Part shown: one piece after another, positions 23,232-30,423 of the stretch | Position numbering within the stretch: position 1 is the first letter of the stretch | Layout of the letters: the number at the start of each line of letters is the position of its first letter | IMG/VR virus record: IMGVR_UViG_3300030329_000760 | Coordinates: 1-40,386 of that record | Reading direction: 5' to 3' (one strand) | Source of the DNA: a virus | DNA: 40,386 bases | Position numbers and translations under genes: made by a program | The notes under the pieces: generated by a model | Seen by the model: only the letters and a program-made list of their open reading frames with translations | What the model was told of the DNA's origin: nothing | Database searches by the model: none

Positions 23232-25550
23232 TCAAGAGAACAAGTATTGGCTGAGGTCTATTGGGGCCTCACTATTGACATCGGTAGGTACTCGGGGACC
23301 TTTCCACCTATCTCCGAAAAACTTGGGAGTCCCAATAGTGGGAATCTTTAGCCTGAGTAGCTCACTATGCATTTCATTGATAGCCCAGATGAACGCACCT
23401 TCTAGATGTAGTTGCATCTGATCTACATTGGCAGCTAAGACTCCTATGGAATCATGGATCGCACAGATTGGTCTTGGGTCTTTACCATCTTTTAGTCCTG
23501 AAGAATAAACGACAGCACGAGACAACAAAGAGGAATCAATACTATGTGTAAAGTTAGGAACGAATGAAGATGAAAGCTTCCTATAATCTGGTGTCTTTCT
23601 GTCTATCTTATATGAGTACAGATGTCCTTTGATTGCTGTCTGTATTCTGTTTGTCTTTTGTTTGGTGTATCTCTGTGTTACTTTGACACCAGCAGGAGAT
23701 CTCCAAGAGAATGTAGGTTCCCCTAGTTCTTTCGTCTGCTCATAGACAGCCTGCTCTGCCATGTGTTGGAACTTCACGATGCTCCATAGGATATCTATCG
23801 AAGATTTGTAGAGTCTATCAGCGAGCCATACAGATGTGTCAGAAGGGATGTGAGGTATCTCTCTTGTTATCTTGAAAGCAGCGTGTAGTTTCCCACCATA
23901 TGGGATGAGCATCATAACTTTCTTTGCTGTCTTCCTGTCTACTGGGTGCCTGCGTAGCCACGCTGCCGCAGAATCCTCAGAGGTTAGAGCCTCATCGTTT
24001 ACTTGGTCGGCTAACTCTTGGTATATATCCCGTGGATCTGTGTCCTCATCCATGGGTGCGATGACATTGGATGCCTTCATAAGTTCCTGATCCCACAAGA
24101 GCGCCGAGTATATCTGTATCCCCTGTGATGAGGCATCAATGAAGACAGGTAGGTGTGATACATACCCAGCCCCATGATCTATATACTCTATGATCTCACG
24201 GGCAGCGGCTAAGAATCTGAATGGTTCCTTGGCCTGCTCTAAGAATCCGATGTTCTCGTGGGGGTTCTCAACCAGCGCACGCATCTGATCCAAGAGTCCA
24301 CGCATACGATCCACACGATGCTGATAGGACAGACGAGAAAGGCCAAAGCAATTAGCGGCATGAATGAACAGCCACCTCTCATTGCTCGGATGAATCTCCT
24401 CACCCTTGGAAAATTTCCAGATACTTCTGATCCAGTCTGGACCTTGATAAGAGAGTATGTTTGCCGTGGGGTATAGACGCCCACGAAAATCTGCTTCGAC
24501 TTCAAAGAATACCTCCTTGTCTTTGTATTGTTGCAGCAGTCCTATGTGTGATAGCAGGGCTGATCTCTTTGCTCTCCATATTGCACGGTCAGCGTATGTC
24601 TTTGCCCTAGATTTTCTTACCTCATGTACCTGATCTTCCGTGGCCCCCTCTAGATATGGGGCAAGTGCAGGTTCTCTGTGTCCCGGCAGCCCCAGAGTTC
24701 CTGAACCCTGACGGGATAAGCTATGGATAAATTCTAGTTGCGGTACATTTACCCTGAATCCTGTATGGTTCAGCCTGTTGGCTGCCTTCAGAATGAGGGA
24801 GTCCTCGCATACTACAGACTCAGGTATCTGTCTACCACGCTGTGGTTTCAGTAGAGTCTCAGCCTTGGCTGGTATTGGCTCAAGATGTGGGAGGGCTACA
24901 GGATTATAGTGCGCCTCATTCTCAAGCTCATGCTGGACCCACTCGATTAGATTTGTGTGGGCCATGACAAGTGTCTGTGTCTTGTGCTTACTTGTCTTGA
25001 TCTTCTGTGTATCTAGGAAATTCTTTATCTGTAGTGCGTGAGATAAGAACAGATCACCGATACAATTCCTAGCTAATGCTGGGATGTACTGTACATTCCT
25101 ACCATATTTCTTTTTGATATACTGTGCTAAGTATATGTAACGACGGGAGGTTACGCTCCCCTTGTGCATGGATTTATTGATGTGCTCTATGGTATCGGGA
25201 TCTTCTTGTAGGATTCCCCATTCGTAAGAGATTACCTGCCCGATCTTCCCCGCCATAGATTGGTAGGATGTTGGTCTTGAGAAATTATTAACAAGAGCCG
25301 ACACGGCGAGAGCGCAGCATTTCTCTATACCTACATCTTTTATGTATGGTATCCCGGCAAGATTCTTACCGGGTCTGCCGCGCTTCACCTGTGCCGACGC
25401 TATGTATTCACAGATAACAGGGAACAGAGCAGATGTAACTCCGCTGACAATCTTGCGATATGGTGGCAGGGCTAGGGCTATCGCATTGTGTGCGATCCCT
25501 CGCTCCTGTATTGCAAGAAGCCTGCTCAGTTTTATCTGCTCTCCGTCCAC
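23232..25550 (-). CDS. Single-subunit DNA-dependent RNA polymerase (gp1-like)
   Basis: This encodes 772 aa (T7 gp1 is 883). Catalytic motifs are all present: FEVEADFRGRLYP, motif A FIDASSQGIQ with D472, motif B from R539 through K543 to Y551 (RKTAKKVMMLIPYGG), SFVPNFTHSIDSS, and motif C IHDSIG with D700 (H699-D-S). D472, K543, Y551 and D700 correspond to T7 D537, K631, Y639 and D812. The N-terminal promoter-contact domain is shorter than in T7. GTG is the first usable start: TAA lies two codons upstream and AGGA seven bases upstream. It transcribes phage genes and defines the virus as Autographivirus-like. Confidence 0.96.
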   Translation of the reverse strand: MDGEQIKLSRLLAIQERGIAHNAIALALPPYRKIVSGVTSALFPVICEYIASAQVKRGRPGKNLAGIPYIKDVGIEKCCALAVSALVNNFSRPTSYQSMAGKIGQVISYEWGILQEDPDTIEHINKSMHKGSVTSRRYIYLAQYIKKKYGRNVQYIPALARNCIGDLFLSHALQIKNFLDTQKIKTSKHKTQTLVMAHTNLIEWVQHELENEAHYNPVALPHLEPIPAKAETLLKPQRGRQIPESVVCEDSLILKAANRLNHTGFRVNVPQLEFIHSLSRQGSGTLGLPGHREPALAPYLEGATEDQVHEVRKSRAKTYADRAIWRAKRSALLSHIGLLQQYKDKEVFFEVEADFRGRLYPTANILSYQGPDWIRSIWKFSKGEEIHPSNERWLFIHAANCFGLSRLSYQHRVDRMRGLLDQMRALVENPHENIGFLEQAKEPFRFLAAAREIIEYIDHGAGYVSHLPVFIDASSQGIQIYSALLWDQELMKASNVIAPMDEDTDPRDIYQELADQVNDEALTSEDSAAAWLRRHPVDRKTAKKVMMLIPYGGKLHAAFKITREIPHIPSDTSVWLADRLYKSSIDILWSIVKFQHMAEQAVYEQTKELGEPTFSWRSPAGVKVTQRYTKQKTNRIQTAIKGHLYSYKIDRKTPDYRKLSSSFVPNFTHSIDSSLLSRAVVYSSGLKDGKDPRPICAIHDSIGVLAANVDQMQLHLEGAFIWAINEMHSELLRLKIPTIGTPKFFGDRWKGPRVPTDVNSEAPIDLSQYLFS

Positions 25551-25558
25551 TACTTATC

Positions 25559-25786
25559 CTAGAAATTAGCCGAGGGTTGTCCCACTTCTCCAGAAGAAAA
25601 CCCATCGCCTTCTAGTTTATCTACTGATTTTTGGAGTTTCTTAGTACGCTCTTCCACAGCGATCAGTCGTGTGTCCTCCTCTAATGCAGTCACACGGTCG
25701 ATAAGTTTATCGACAACGCGCACGACAGTAGTCATTGACTCGATAATATTTATCCGCGCTTGGATATTTTCGATAGATTCCTTCAT
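25559..25786 (-). CDS. Small coiled-coil protein
   Basis: This encodes 75 aa. Heptad-like hydrophobic spacing runs through residues 5-60 (IENIQARINIIESMTTVV, VVDKLIDRVTALEEDTRLI), indicating a coiled coil, with a Gly/Ser/Asn-rich end. No family was recognised. Its TAG lies in the ribosome-binding region of the RNA polymerase gene, so the two are probably co-translated. Confidence 0.6.
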   Translation of the reverse strand: MKESIENIQARINIIESMTTVVRVVDKLIDRVTALEEDTRLIAVEERTKKLQKSVDKLEGDGFSSGEVGQPSANF

Positions 25787-26052
25787 GCTTGCTCCTCCTT
25801 AGTAGTCTGCATCCCACACTGCTCCCATAGAATCTCATGGATGCAGCGGGTAGCAGTGGTGTGTGTCACCTTATGCGTCTCCCTAAAATCATCGACCAGA
25901 TTTCTAATAGATTCTTCGTGCGAACAGCTCGCGCCAAGCCAGTTGTACTCATCCTTGTAGTGAGCGACAATATCTTTATGCTGTCCGTCCCGCAGTTCTT
26001 CTAGAAGACTGGGCTCGGCGTTAGCTATCTCTTTATTTTCGTTGATGTTCAT
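25783..26052 (-). CDS. Hypothetical early protein
   Basis: This encodes 89 aa, soluble, acidic and predicted helical, with two His/Cys-containing segments (GASCSHEESIRNLVDDF and TRCIHEILWEQCGMQ) but no regular zinc motif. No family was recognised. It overlaps the genes on both sides by three or four bases, in a string of translationally coupled early genes. Confidence 0.6.
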   Translation of the reverse strand: MNINENKEIANAEPSLLEELRDGQHKDIVAHYKDEYNWLGASCSHEESIRNLVDDFRETHKVTHTTATRCIHEILWEQCGMQTTKEEQA

Positions 26053-26219
26053 CAGTCATCCCTCCCTAGGGTAGTGAGTGTGTAGCCTAAACTGTCGTCC
26101 TCAATAAGTTCTTGTAGATACTTGATGATCTCCTCCTTGGTTGGAGGTGCGCTGAAGAGAAGTCGTATCTTAACTTCAGTCGTAGGATCTTCGAGGTCTG
26201 TACCGTGGGCGTATTTCAT
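26052..26219 (-). CDS. Small hypothetical protein (55 aa)
   Basis: ATG at 26219 opens a 55-codon frame that exactly fills the space between its neighbours: it starts three bases after the DUF932-like stop and ends in TGATG, sharing one base with the next start. The product begins MKYAHGTDLEDPTTEVKIRL, continues with PPTKEEIIKYLQELIEDD, and ends TTLGRDD. A strand followed by a helix is likely. The perfect fit and coupled stop/start support a real gene. Function unknown. Confidence 0.65.
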   Translation of the reverse strand: MKYAHGTDLEDPTTEVKIRLLFSAPPTKEEIIKYLQELIEDDSLGYTLTTLGRDD

Positions 26220-26221
26220 TG

Positions 26222-26986
26222 TTAGTTTGCTAGGGCTACCTCATTAGCCAGAGTAAAGAGGTCAGAGTTTACCGTGTCGAGAGAATCTATAGCATTGATA
26301 GCACGCACTCGGCGCTGCTTTCCATTTGCTGAGGTAGCATGGTATCCACCACGCACCAGATATTCTTGTGTCCTATTGAAGACAGTCCATAGATCATGGC
26401 CCCTATCTTCTGCACGCTGTGGCATATCGAAGGCGATCAGTTCTCCCTCACTCATATGCTTAGATCGTAAGCGTGCAGCTTTATCATAGAAACTCATGCG
26501 ATCCTCGAAGGACATCTGCATATCTCCCCACATCATTGGGATTAGCACGGATCTTTTGACCTGCATCCCATAGCCTGCGATCATGTCAATCATATCTAAG
26601 GGATTCTGTGATAGCTCAGAGTCATGCCGCACACGCACAGTTCCATAGTCTTCTGTCTGCACAGTCAGACCATTACTACACACCAGCCTGAATAATCCAG
26701 CCTGTAATGTGAGAGAGCATGAACCATCGTGAGAATTAGTCACGATAATCTCAGGTGTATTATCACCTATTGCGTCCCCTCCCTCTGTATATCTCAGCAT
26801 ATGCTTACGATACAGGGGGTCTACATTCTTCCTAGAATTTACGGTGTGTCCGACCCGTGCATTCCACCCCATAGATCCTAGGATATCATGGATATCTTTG
26901 GTAGATATGTGGTTGTATCTCGTGGATACAGTAGGCGCTGAGTCTGTAGCTAACAGAGCAGGTACATTATATGTTGTGTTAATCAT
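26222..26986 (-). CDS. DUF932/DUF945-like protein
   Basis: This encodes 254 aa. Phrases typical of the family are present: TNSHDGSCSLTLQAGLFRLVCSNGL and, near the C-terminus, DLWTVFNRTQEYLVRGG (family pattern: N-R-x-Q-E-x-x-x-x-G-G). Such proteins are common on plasmids and phages, for instance E. coli YfjQ-type proteins, and lack an established biochemical role. It lies in the early half of the - strand arm, between the gp88-like gene and a 55-aa gene, so early host takeover or DNA-related function is plausible but not shown. Confidence 0.75.
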   Translation of the reverse strand: MINTTYNVPALLATDSAPTVSTRYNHISTKDIHDILGSMGWNARVGHTVNSRKNVDPLYRKHMLRYTEGGDAIGDNTPEIIVTNSHDGSCSLTLQAGLFRLVCSNGLTVQTEDYGTVRVRHDSELSQNPLDMIDMIAGYGMQVKRSVLIPMMWGDMQMSFEDRMSFYDKAARLRSKHMSEGELIAFDMPQRAEDRGHDLWTVFNRTQEYLVRGGYHATSANGKQRRVRAINAIDSLDTVNSDLFTLANEVALAN

Positions 26987-26994
26987 CTGGTTTC

Positions 26995-27687
26995 CTAGTG
27001 TTTGTGATAGCCTACCTTAGCAGCAGGCGTCCAGCATTTGCGGCAGTCACCGCACGAGTTATCCTGCTCAGGCGCAGGACATTCCTCATATTCCTCGTCG
27101 AAGTAATCGACAGTAGAATCTGAGAGACGGGGGTGCAGGATAGATATAGACGCTGGTCTTTTTCTTCCTACTTGATTCGCTGATAATCTGATGCAGATAT
27201 TATCAGGGATATGTGGGCTAGTGAATAGGTATTCTTTGACCATACCTATCTCTCTAGTGGGTAGCCAGAACTGTATCTCTGGTACACGGCGTGCAATCTT
27301 TACGATATCAGCGAGCATCTCGACTGACTGTATATCTCCAGAGTCTAGCCACCTGAAGTATCTCTTATCTTCTGGTAGTCCTAGATCTAGGTGACCCCGG
27401 AAGAACCGGACGAAATTATCTACCCATTTAGATCTAGTCTCTGCATTTGTGCTGAGTGTACTCAGTCTCCGAGTCTGCGCTGCCACTACATTAGGATAGT
27501 TATAGTTCCCCTTGTCTGCGTAGCAGTCAGAACATACGGTGCCTTTAGTAAATTTCAGGACAGCGCCTAGCTTGCAGTCATCAGAATTCAGGGACCATGA
27601 AAGCCACGGCATCTTGGATGCGTCACTCATTCCCCCTAGATTTTCGTCTGCGATTTCCTTCAGATATTTTTTAGTTAGTCTCTTCAT
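26995..27687 (-). CDS. Phage gp88-like cysteine-containing protein
   Basis: This encodes 230 aa. The sequence resembles a phage family often labelled gp88-like. Its features are SKMPWLSWSL, KGTVCSDCYADKGNYNYPNV, an AAQTRRL segment, KRYFRWLDSGDIQSVEML, and FWLPTREIGMVKEY, with a C-terminal cysteine cluster (C-P-A-P, then C-G-D-C-R-K-C). The cysteines may bind metal or an iron-sulfur cluster. No function is established for the family as far as I know. It overlaps the upstream gene by 17 bases. Confidence 0.65.
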   Translation of the reverse strand: MKRLTKKYLKEIADENLGGMSDASKMPWLSWSLNSDDCKLGAVLKFTKGTVCSDCYADKGNYNYPNVVAAQTRRLSTLSTNAETRSKWVDNFVRFFRGHLDLGLPEDKRYFRWLDSGDIQSVEMLADIVKIARRVPEIQFWLPTREIGMVKEYLFTSPHIPDNICIRLSANQVGRKRPASISILHPRLSDSTVDYFDEEYEECPAPEQDNSCGDCRKCWTPAAKVGYHKH

Positions 27688-27997
27688 CTTCGAGGCTCAT
27701 CTCATCATTGTCTTTGTGGTCTAGATAGTTCTCCAGTTCCGCCCTACTTTCTTCCGCTGATTTATACTCGTGAACCACCAACCATTCCCACGAACCGTTA
27801 CGATCTACAAAAGCTACCCAATCTTCAGGCTCCCAGAACATTGTGAGAACAGGAGGCGCAGGGAATTTAGGCTGTAGTATTAGGCGCACACCCTCGATAA
27901 TTCTCTCCGGGGATCCTCCCTTAAATGCTCGGAGTTTTTCCGCCTGATTCGCGGGTCGTGTCAGGGTGTGGTCGCGTTTGTACATTTCGTAATCCAT
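27671..27997 (-). CDS. Hypothetical early protein
   Basis: This encodes 108 aa, predicted alpha/beta, with a Trp-rich centre (MFWEPEDWVAFVDRNGSWEW) and an acidic C-terminus (DNDEMSLEDEETN). No family was recognised. The start is preceded by CACAGAGGAAAAGATCAA, a purine-rich ribosome-binding site in a CA-containing leader like those of other early genes. Its end overlaps the gp88-like gene by 17 bases. Confidence 0.6.
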   Translation of the reverse strand: MDYEMYKRDHTLTRPANQAEKLRAFKGGSPERIIEGVRLILQPKFPAPPVLTMFWEPEDWVAFVDRNGSWEWLVVHEYKSAEESRAELENYLDHKDNDEMSLEDEETN

Positions 27998-28030
27998 TTG
28001 ATCTTTTCCTCTGTGGTTTTATCGTGTGTT

Positions 28031-28267
28031 TTATTGGTGATTAAGTAGAAGGTACTCTATGATCTCGTAGTTATTTTCTCTGAGTTCTCTGATCTGAATA
28101 TGCAGATCGTCAATCTCCTTCTCTCGTCGTGATTCGCACCATGCCAGCAGAATAATTGCAGCAATTGCCATGAGCATGGCTGTCACTACACCAGCGAACG
28201 GATCTCCCTTGCTAAAGAGATCACCGAAGCGTGTGAATTTTTCTTTTAGTTTGTGCAGGTATTTCAT
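28031..28267 (-). CDS. Small membrane protein with coiled-coil tail
   Basis: This encodes 78 aa. A basic N-terminus (KYLHKLKEKFTRF) is followed by one transmembrane segment (about 25-44, GVVTAMLMAIAAIILLAWC) and a charged coiled-coil tail (REKEIDDLHIQIRELRENN). This is the shape of an inner-membrane early protein. Similar layouts occur in i-spanins and in superinfection-exclusion proteins, but its place among early genes makes a spanin less likely. Function unknown. Confidence 0.6.
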   Translation of the reverse strand: MKYLHKLKEKFTRFGDLFSKGDPFAGVVTAMLMAIAAIILLAWCESRREKEIDDLHIQIRELRENNYEIIEYLLLNHQ

Positions 28268-28386
28268 TTGATTGTCTTGTTAGGGTCTTGGTTTCTGTGC
28301 TGCCATACCACGAGAGCATGGCGAAAAGCTTTACGCCTGCTGTATCCAACAGAGCGTAAAGCTAGGTATAATCTGAGAAGCATCAT
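28264..28386 (-). CDS. Small basic protein (40 aa)
   Basis: A 40-codon frame fills the gap between two genes. Its ATGATG overlaps the upstream TGA, and its own TGA overlaps the downstream ATG (AAATGAAA). The product is very basic (LRLYLALRSVGYSRRKAFRH, ending NQDPNKTIK). Coupling at both ends supports translation. A nucleic-acid or host-protein binding peptide is conceivable; no family was recognised. Confidence 0.55.
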   Translation of the reverse strand: MMLLRLYLALRSVGYSRRKAFRHALVVWQHRNQDPNKTIK

Positions 28387-28667
28387 TCGAAATCTCCCTG
28401 ACCAGGATTTACAAGATGCTCTATGAATTCCTGCGCCTCCTCGCTGGGTTCAATATCATTTTCTCCTGATACCTCGGCAGAAAGACAGAGGCGCACGATT
28501 TCTTTTGCTTCCTCGTAATTCTCGTCCCCATCTAGGATGGTATTCAGCAGAGGCTCGAAGTATTCCGTAAAGAAATCGTCGGGATTTTCTATGATGCATC
28601 GTGCATTCTCACCCCAGTTTCCCGAAATAAAATGGACACCATTTATTCTAGCGTGGTACATTCTCAT
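28383..28667 (-). CDS. Hypothetical acidic early protein
   Basis: This encodes 94 aa. The first third looks beta-rich (MYHARINGVHFISGNWGE); the rest is acidic and helical (DDFFTEYFEPLL, DENYEEAKEIVRLCLSAEV). Strong negative charge is common in phage early proteins that mimic DNA or bind host enzymes, but nothing specific is recognised. It overlaps both neighbours by four bases. Confidence 0.6.
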   Translation of the reverse strand: MRMYHARINGVHFISGNWGENARCIIENPDDFFTEYFEPLLNTILDGDENYEEAKEIVRLCLSAEVSGENDIEPSEEAQEFIEHLVNPGQGDFE

Positions 28668-28912
28668 GTGTTTACTCCTGTAGCGTTCTCCATTTTCTTA
28701 AAATAATCCACAACATCTGCGGCTTCGGATGTTGTGAGCTCAAATTCCTCTGCGATTCCACCGATGACACGCTCCCATCCGCCATGACCTTCCTTAAAAA
28801 ATGCATCCCAATGCAGCATTCCGCGAATAAAAGCAAAGCATTCTGGAAGGTGCTGCTGTAGCCATCGGTCATGCGGGGTGCGTGGATGCAGTAATGAATC
28901 TTGGTCTATCAT
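28664..28912 (-). CDS. Hypothetical early protein
   Basis: This encodes 82 aa, soluble, with aromatic and His residues at the start (HPRTPHDRWLQQHLPECFAF) and a helical end containing TTSEAADVVDYFKKME. No family was recognised. It starts ten bases after the stop of a 31-aa membrane peptide gene, with GAGGAAAA as ribosome-binding site, and its stop overlaps the next start. Confidence 0.6.
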   Translation of the reverse strand: MIDQDSLLHPRTPHDRWLQQHLPECFAFIRGMLHWDAFFKEGHGGWERVIGGIAEEFELTTSEAADVVDYFKKMENATGVNT

Positions 28913-28922
28913 TTGATTTTCC

Positions 28923-29018
28923 TCAGACGATCAGCGTGATGATAAAAAGAATAGCGAAGAAGAGGATGCTTGCGCCCTCCTCTCGTAAGATTTCTAGGAT
29001 GATGTTCAGTAGGCTCAT
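28923..29018 (-). CDS. Single-span membrane peptide (31 aa)
   Basis: The frame starts directly after the preceding TAG (TAGATG) and encodes 31 aa: a short amphipathic start (MSLLNIILEILREEG) and one hydrophobic span of about 15 residues (ILFFAILFIITLIV) reaching the C-terminus. Upstream purines (AGAAGAGGAAAAATAG) give a ribosome-binding site. Small membrane peptides of this kind occur in early regions of T7-like phages. It could act on the host envelope; its role is not known. Confidence 0.6.
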   Translation of the reverse strand: MSLLNIILEILREEGASILFFAILFIITLIV

Positions 29019-29279
29019 CTATTTTTCCTCTTCTGTCTCCTCTGGGGTGTACTTGGGCTCCCTGTCTACCGGGAAAGATCTCAAGTATGCTTCGCGCCAA
29101 GCTAGGGTTGCTTTTTTCGTGGTACGCTTCGCCCTCTCCTGCATAATCCACGCGTCTAAGCGCTCTAGATTCTTGACCCCATCACGGCCCATTGTCTCCT
29201 CAACATCTCCAGCCTCTATTATCCCGACAATCTCCGACATTGTGTTGAGCAGTGATTCCGTTAGATTTATTCTCGGCAT
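29019..29279 (-). CDS. Hypothetical early protein
   Basis: This encodes 86 aa, largely helical, with a basic centre (MQERAKRTTKKATLAWREAYL) and an acidic tail (PEETEEEK). No family was recognised. It is preceded by the CA-rich leader AGACACAAACACAGGAGACA, whose AGGAG lies ten bases before the ATG. An almost identical leader is found inside the gp16-like gene. Confidence 0.65.
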   Translation of the reverse strand: MPRINLTESLLNTMSEIVGIIEAGDVEETMGRDGVKNLERLDAWIMQERAKRTTKKATLAWREAYLRSFPVDREPKYTPEETEEEK

Positions 29280-29308
29280 GGTCTGTGTCTCCTGTGTTTG
29301 TGTCTGGG

Positions 29309-29400
29309 TTACTTGGAATATTTGAGGGCCTCGAAGGCTGCCTTAATCTCGCGCATCTGCGCTTCGGTGTACCGATTGAATAGGGACGGATAAATCTCAT
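29309..29400 (-). other. Small coding frame without a usable start
   Basis: Between the genes at 29019-29279 and 29397-29591, one frame reads HEIYPSLFNRYTEAQMREIK then AAFEALKYSK and a TAA just before the next leader. It looks protein-like and fits the compact spacing. However, the ATG placed correctly after AGGAGG (seven bases) is in the neighbouring frame, which yields a Pro/Arg/Asn-rich sequence that runs into the next gene. A one-base change, a frameshift, or a non-standard start would be needed. Confidence 0.35.
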
Positions 29401-29591
29401 GCTTGGACCTCCTCTAAGGTCACATCGTCCTCTAGCCCATCTATCGCCTCGACAGGGTGCGGCCCGTCCACAAGGGAATCCGAGAGCCCCTCACTTAGTT
29501 TCTCAAGGGCAGCCGCCTCGTCCTTGGCCTCGACCTCATAGGTGTAGGCCACCCATTCGGCTACGATGTGTGTGATTTTGTACTTGCTCAT
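29397..29591 (-). CDS. Hypothetical early protein (possible membrane-free beta/alpha)
   Basis: This encodes 64 aa: a beta-strand start (SKYKITHIVAEWVAYTYEVEA) and a helix (DEAAALEKLSEGLSD), with an acidic C-terminus. The pattern is reminiscent of small phage proteins that begin with a strand ending Y-x-V-x-A followed by D-E-x-x-A; their function is unknown. The leader is CA-rich with AGGAGG nine bases before the ATG. Confidence 0.6.
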   Translation of the reverse strand: MSKYKITHIVAEWVAYTYEVEAKDEAAALEKLSEGLSDSLVDGPHPVEAIDGLEDDVTLEEVQA

Positions 29592-29754
29592 GCTGAGACC
29601 TCCTGTGTCTGTGTTTGTGTGTCTGTGTTAGGGGCGGGGCTTGGGACCCGCTCAGCGGTTTAGACCCTCTCTGTCTCTGCGTGGTCTTGTGTGCGTGGCG
29701 ATGGAAACCACAAGACCCGGCACGATCCAGAGAGGATCCCCTCACCGACCTAGA
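29592..29754 (-). promoter_or_regulatory. Short non-coding stretch with CA-rich leader and hairpin
   Basis: No gene is seen here. Next to the downstream gene is a CA-repeat leader (CAGACACACAAACACAGACA followed by CAGGAGG). Further upstream lies a perfect 9-base inverted repeat, ggtcttgtg at 29683-29691 and cacaagacc at 29709-29717, separated by 17 bases. It could terminate or be processed in the early transcript. No U-run follows it on the - strand. Confidence 0.45.
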
Positions 29755-30069
29755 TCAGCCCTGAGTTTCGATCACATACTGGCGCAGGGAGTCCTTAGCC
29801 ATGATGTGAGCCTGGATAGCCGTGTTAAGGTCCGCATCGTCAAGCTCTGCTCGCTGAGACTCAAGAAGGTCCAGTTTGACACGAGTAGCCTGAATCTGAG
29901 CGTCGAGACGAGCAGGGCCAGATTTGGCGAAGCTCTTCGCCGCGCTCGCCTCTTCTACGGAAATGATCTTGTCCATGAGCTGCCAGTCCCGAGTTTCCTG
30001 AGCGTAGGCGCGCTGGGCTTTGAGGGAGAAGTTGATGGTGCCGTTCTGGTTCGTAGGAGTTTGTGACAT
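29755..30069 (-). CDS. First early gene, hypothetical helical protein
   Basis: ATG at 30069 gives 104 aa; the longer open frame upstream looks non-coding (Pro/Arg/His-rich). The ATG is preceded by CACAACCACAGGAACGACAG, a CA-rich leader with AGGA like other early genes. The protein is helical with probable coiled coil (LDAQIQATRVKLDLLESQRAELD) and a Gln-rich start. No family was recognised. As the first gene of the - strand arm it is a candidate for the earliest host-takeover function. Confidence 0.6.
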   Translation of the reverse strand: MSQTPTNQNGTINFSLKAQRAYAQETRDWQLMDKIISVEEASAAKSFAKSGPARLDAQIQATRVKLDLLESQRAELDDADLNTAIQAHIMAKDSLRQYVIETQG

Positions 30070-30111
30070 TCTGTCGTTCCTGTGGTTGTGCTCCCTGAGG
30101 AGCGGGTGAGT

Positions 30112-30127
30112 GCGGGGTCGGCCCCGC
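30112..30127. promoter_or_regulatory. GC hairpin in the early leader
   Basis: gcggggtcggccccgc is an inverted repeat of six G/C pairs closing a four-base loop, located in the leader about 45 bases before the first early gene. It would form in either strand. It may stabilise the 5' end of early mRNA or slow transcription. Confidence 0.45.
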
Positions 30128-30197
30128 TGGATTTCTGAACACACCCTCTTAGCCGTACCGGGCTCCAATTCGAACCCTTGCAGTTGATTCTTTTTGC

Positions 30198-30279
30198 GGT
30201 CCTAAGTGTCTGTCAGATAAGCGCTTAGGACGGCGGTCCTGAAACGGTCGTAAGTGCCTGTCAATAAAGGACTTAGCGT
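30198..30279. repeat. Two imperfect 34-base direct repeats with internal hairpins
   Basis: ggtcctaagtgtctgtca with a downstream cttagga, and ggtcgtaagtgcctgtca with a downstream cttagcg, start 48 bases apart. The first unit is also an inverted repeat (gtcctaagtg and cgcttaggac around 13 bases). Such paired units are typical of protein-binding sites at origins or operators. Confidence 0.6.
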
Positions 30280-30423
30280 TTCATCCGTTCCGAGGGTCCT
30301 AGGACCTTACCGGCGCGGTGCTCTCTGAGGGCCTCACAGGGCGTCTCAGCGGGTGCCCTAACAGGACCCTAACAACAAGTCTGTGGGGGTGCCCTAATAT
30401 ACTCCTGCGTATACTGTGACCGC

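Noticed and set aside
29200-29400. 66-codon - strand frame starting at ATG 29400
   Set aside because: It has a good ribosome-binding site but Pro/Arg/Asn-rich composition and an 80-base overlap with the next gene; the start is probably displaced from the real frame.
29641-30066. 141-codon + strand open frame opposite the first early gene
   Set aside because: It is the complement of a better candidate that has a typical early leader; its sequence is Arg/Ser/Leu-rich without structure.
30160-30190. tRNA-like T-loop (ggttcgaat on the - strand), possible tRNA fragment or att site
   Set aside because: The arms do not pair as a T-stem, no acceptor or anticodon arm fits nearby, and no integrase gene is present.
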